Source: JBLIKP01 sp047635375
GTDB lineage: Bacteria > Bacteroidota > Bacteroidia > Sphingobacteriales > Sphingobacteriaceae
Assembly: GCA_047635375.1 (NCBI GenBank)
Contig: JBLIKP010000109.1
Coordinates: 1-6,963 of the forward strand
Direction: 5' to 3'
Length of the DNA: 6,963 nucleotides
Position numbers and translations under genes: made by a program. The notes beneath the pieces were generated by a model. The model had not been told where the DNA came from and searched no databases. It was given only the letters and a program-made list of their open reading frames with translations. This document shows positions 6,158 to 6,963 of this stretch, in pieces. How positions within the stretch are numbered: the first letter of the stretch is position 1; every line of letters begins with the position of its first letter.

Positions 6158-6442
6158 ATGTCGGTTAAAAGAGAGAAAAATGGTGACTTTAAACTTAGAC
6201 CAGTTATTCGAATTATAAAAAAAAAAGAAGAAGAAGATGGAATGATAACAATGACCTACCGCGATGGTGCAGCGTTATTTTCCTTTGAAGGTCAATGGAA
6301 TTTTTCCGATGATAAGGAATACATTTTTACCGATTTCGATGATGATGTAGATAAATTCAAGATCATTCGGTTGAAGAACAATGAATTGATCTTGGAGGAC
6401 GACGATGGAGACCGAACAGTATTTGAAAAAGTAGATAACTAA
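6158..6442 (+). CDS. Residual open frame: end of DUF4382 plus C-terminal half of a lipocalin-like domain
   Basis: This 94-codon frame has an ATG (MSVKREKNGD), but that Met is internal to the ancestral DUF4382 protein and there is no signal peptide, so a functional separate gene is unlikely. Residues 1-20 finish DUF4382 (KLRPVIRII). A KKKEEED patch follows. Then DGMITMTYRDGAALFSFEG, QWNFSDDKEYIFTD and FKIIRLKNNELILEDDDGD look like the last strands of the small lipocalin-like domain common in Bacteroidota lipoproteins: 'W-x-F-x-x-D', then 'I-x-x-L-x-x-x-E-L-x-L'. The first half of such a domain is missing. It ends just before a good terminator. It is best read as the 3' part of the pseudogene, listed separately because a gene finder would call it. 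Confidence 0.45.
   Translation: MSVKREKNGDFKLRPVIRIIKKKEEEDGMITMTYRDGAALFSFEGQWNFSDDKEYIFTDFDDDVDKFKIIRLKNNELILEDDDGDRTVFEKVDN
6217..6226. repeat. A10 homopolymer followed by GAA repeats
   Basis: Ten consecutive A lie at the boundary between the DUF4382 and lipocalin-like parts, followed by GAAGAAGAAGAT. In the current frame this encodes KKKEEED. Runs of this length are prone to slippage in replication, transcription and sequencing. Confidence 0.8.
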
Positions 6443-6446
6443 GAAT

Positions 6447-6476
6447 AAAAAAGGCTCGCAATTGCGAGCCTTTTTT
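6447..6476. terminator. Bidirectional intrinsic terminator between convergent genes
   Basis: GGCTCGCAATTGCGAGCC at 6453-6470 is a perfect palindrome (7-bp GC-rich stem, AATT loop) flanked by A6 on the left and T6 on the right. It therefore has a T tract on both strands. It lies 4 nt after the stop of the rightward lipoprotein pseudogene and 31 nt beyond the purM stop, so it can end both transcripts. Confidence 0.93.
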
Positions 6477-6507
6477 ATCTAAACAGAAAAATAAGCGAGA
6501 AAAACTC

Positions 6508-6963
6508 CTAGTAATGGAACTCTCCGTGCTGACTTTTTATCGTTAATTTTTTATCATCAGAAGCTTCCACTCTTCCTACAATTTTCGCATCGATGTTAAA
6601 CGACTCTGAGATGGCGATAATGTCTTGAGCAATTTCCTCAGGAACGTAGAATTCCATTCGGTGGCCCATGTTAAACACTTTGTACATTTCTTTCCAATCG
6701 GTATTGCTTTCTTTTTGGATGATCTCGAAAAGGGGAGGAGTGTCGAAAAGGCTGTCCTTGATTACATGAACCTTGTCTACAAAGTGAAGCACTTTTGTTT
6801 GAGCACCACCGCTGCAGTGAACCATACCGTTTATGCTTCCGCGGAAGCGGTTTAAAACTTCTTTTACAACAGGGGCATAAGTTCTTGTTGGCGAAAGTAC
6901 CAGTTTACCTGCGTTGATTGGGGAATTCTTAACTGCATCAGTTAGGTTATATGAACCGCAGTA
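6508..6963 (-). CDS. purM: Phosphoribosylformylglycinamidine cyclo-ligase (AIR synthetase), C-terminal part
   Basis: PurM catalyses the ATP-dependent ring closure of FGAM to AIR, the fifth step of de novo purine synthesis, in the cytosol. The frame is open from the right edge to TAG at 6510-6508, giving the last 151 codons; the Met at 6825 is internal, not a start. Recognisable elements are KLVLSPTRTYAPVVKEVL (compare 'LLEPTRIYVKSVL' in E. coli PurM), INGMVHCSGGAQTKVLHF (the 'HLTGGG' region), and EMYKVFNMGHRMEFYVP (compare 'EMYRTFNCGVGM'). The HCSGGAQTK form rather than HLTGGGFxEN agrees with the divergent PurM I associate with Bacteroidota. No lesion is seen in the visible part. Its start and promoter lie outside the window, and its terminator is shared with the lipoprotein pseudogene. 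Confidence 0.93.
   Translation of the reverse strand, partial: YCGSYNLTDAVKNSPINAGKLVLSPTRTYAPVVKEVLNRFRGSINGMVHCSGGAQTKVLHFVDKVHVIKDSLFDTPPLFEIIQKESNTDWKEMYKVFNMGHRMEFYVPEEIAQDIIAISESFNIDAKIVGRVEASDDKKLTIKSQHGEFHY

Larger units (their letters stand above)
5706..6442 (+). pseudogene. Broken DUF4382-type lipoprotein gene with lipocalin-like tail
   Basis: Reading from 5706 gives (start)-KTVKILGVAAIATTILFASC: a lysine-rich start, hydrophobic core and lipobox FASC, so the ancestral product was an exported lipoprotein. A DUF4382-like domain follows (VKVRMTDAPLDVDAVLIDFI, GIYNLLDF, IRLVLGDNNHVVVDG, SGLKIKF, IKIDFDAAMSV, KLRPVIRI). Three lesions break it. The expected start is ACG at 5706-5708, not ATG. 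An in-frame TAA at 5982-5984 falls between DTLP and GNVKEIRL, with clear homology on both sides. One base is missing at about 6107, and restoring an A gives GNINANQLAEIKIDF and rejoins the frame of 6158. The longest remnant before the TAA, 5730-5984, opens with GTG but would make a lipoprotein signal lacking its basic start. After the domain come an A10 run and a lipocalin-like tail to 6442. The neighbouring long ORFs are intact, which argues against general sequencing error, although the one-base gap could be one. Confidence 0.85.

Noticed and set aside
5982..6226. Programmed stop read-through or frameshifting in the lipoprotein gene, including at A10
   Set aside because: The TAA and the frame change are at unrelated places, the frame is continuous across A10, and the start codon is also lost. 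Decay explains all of this more simply.
6625..6855. 76-codon + strand frame opposite purM
   Set aside because: It lies entirely over the recognisable PurM C-terminal coding sequence.

Overview
The window looks like chromosomal DNA of a member of the Bacteroidota, most likely a Flavobacteriales-type lineage. The DNA is AT-rich. SecD and SecF are fused into one very long protein, which is characteristic of this phylum. Genes lack obvious Shine-Dalgarno sequences and are preceded by A/T-rich stretches. Several upstream regions carry the Bacteroidota -7 box TAnnTTTG. A DUF4382-type lipoprotein and a DUF4905-like protein, both families I associate with this phylum, are also present. The species cannot be named from the sequence.

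Layout, left to right. (1) 1-64, minus: the first 21 codons of a gene running off the left edge, encoding a hydrophobic N-terminus. (2) 114-155: an intrinsic terminator for secDF. (3) 177-3113, minus: complete secDF fusion, the Sec-translocon accessory motor. (4) 3114-3231: secDF leader with a good Bacteroidota promoter and a small hairpin. (5) 3232-5499, minus: a very tight three-gene run transcribed in the order DUF4905-like protein, secreted LysM/double-psi beta-barrel protein, uridine kinase; gaps are 5 and 1 nt, and udk starts with TTG. No terminator is visible after udk, so read-through into secDF is possible. (6) 5500-5705: divergent intergenic region with a stem-loop, a short direct repeat and a candidate promoter for the rightward gene. 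(7) 5706-6442, plus: a decaying lipoprotein gene (DUF4382 domain followed by the back half of a lipocalin-like domain), broken by a lost start codon, an in-frame TAA and a one-base deletion. (8) 6447-6476: a symmetric terminator serving both converging genes. (9) 6508-6963, minus: the C-terminal 151 codons of purM, whose start lies beyond the right edge.

Most of the window is housekeeping: protein export (SecDF), pyrimidine salvage (Udk), purine synthesis (PurM) and a cell-wall-binding envelope protein. I see no mobile element, CRISPR array, toxin-antitoxin pair, defence system, RNA gene or new multi-gene system. The most informative part is the lipoprotein pseudogene: its decay can be read base by base, and its tail appears to come from a different protein family.
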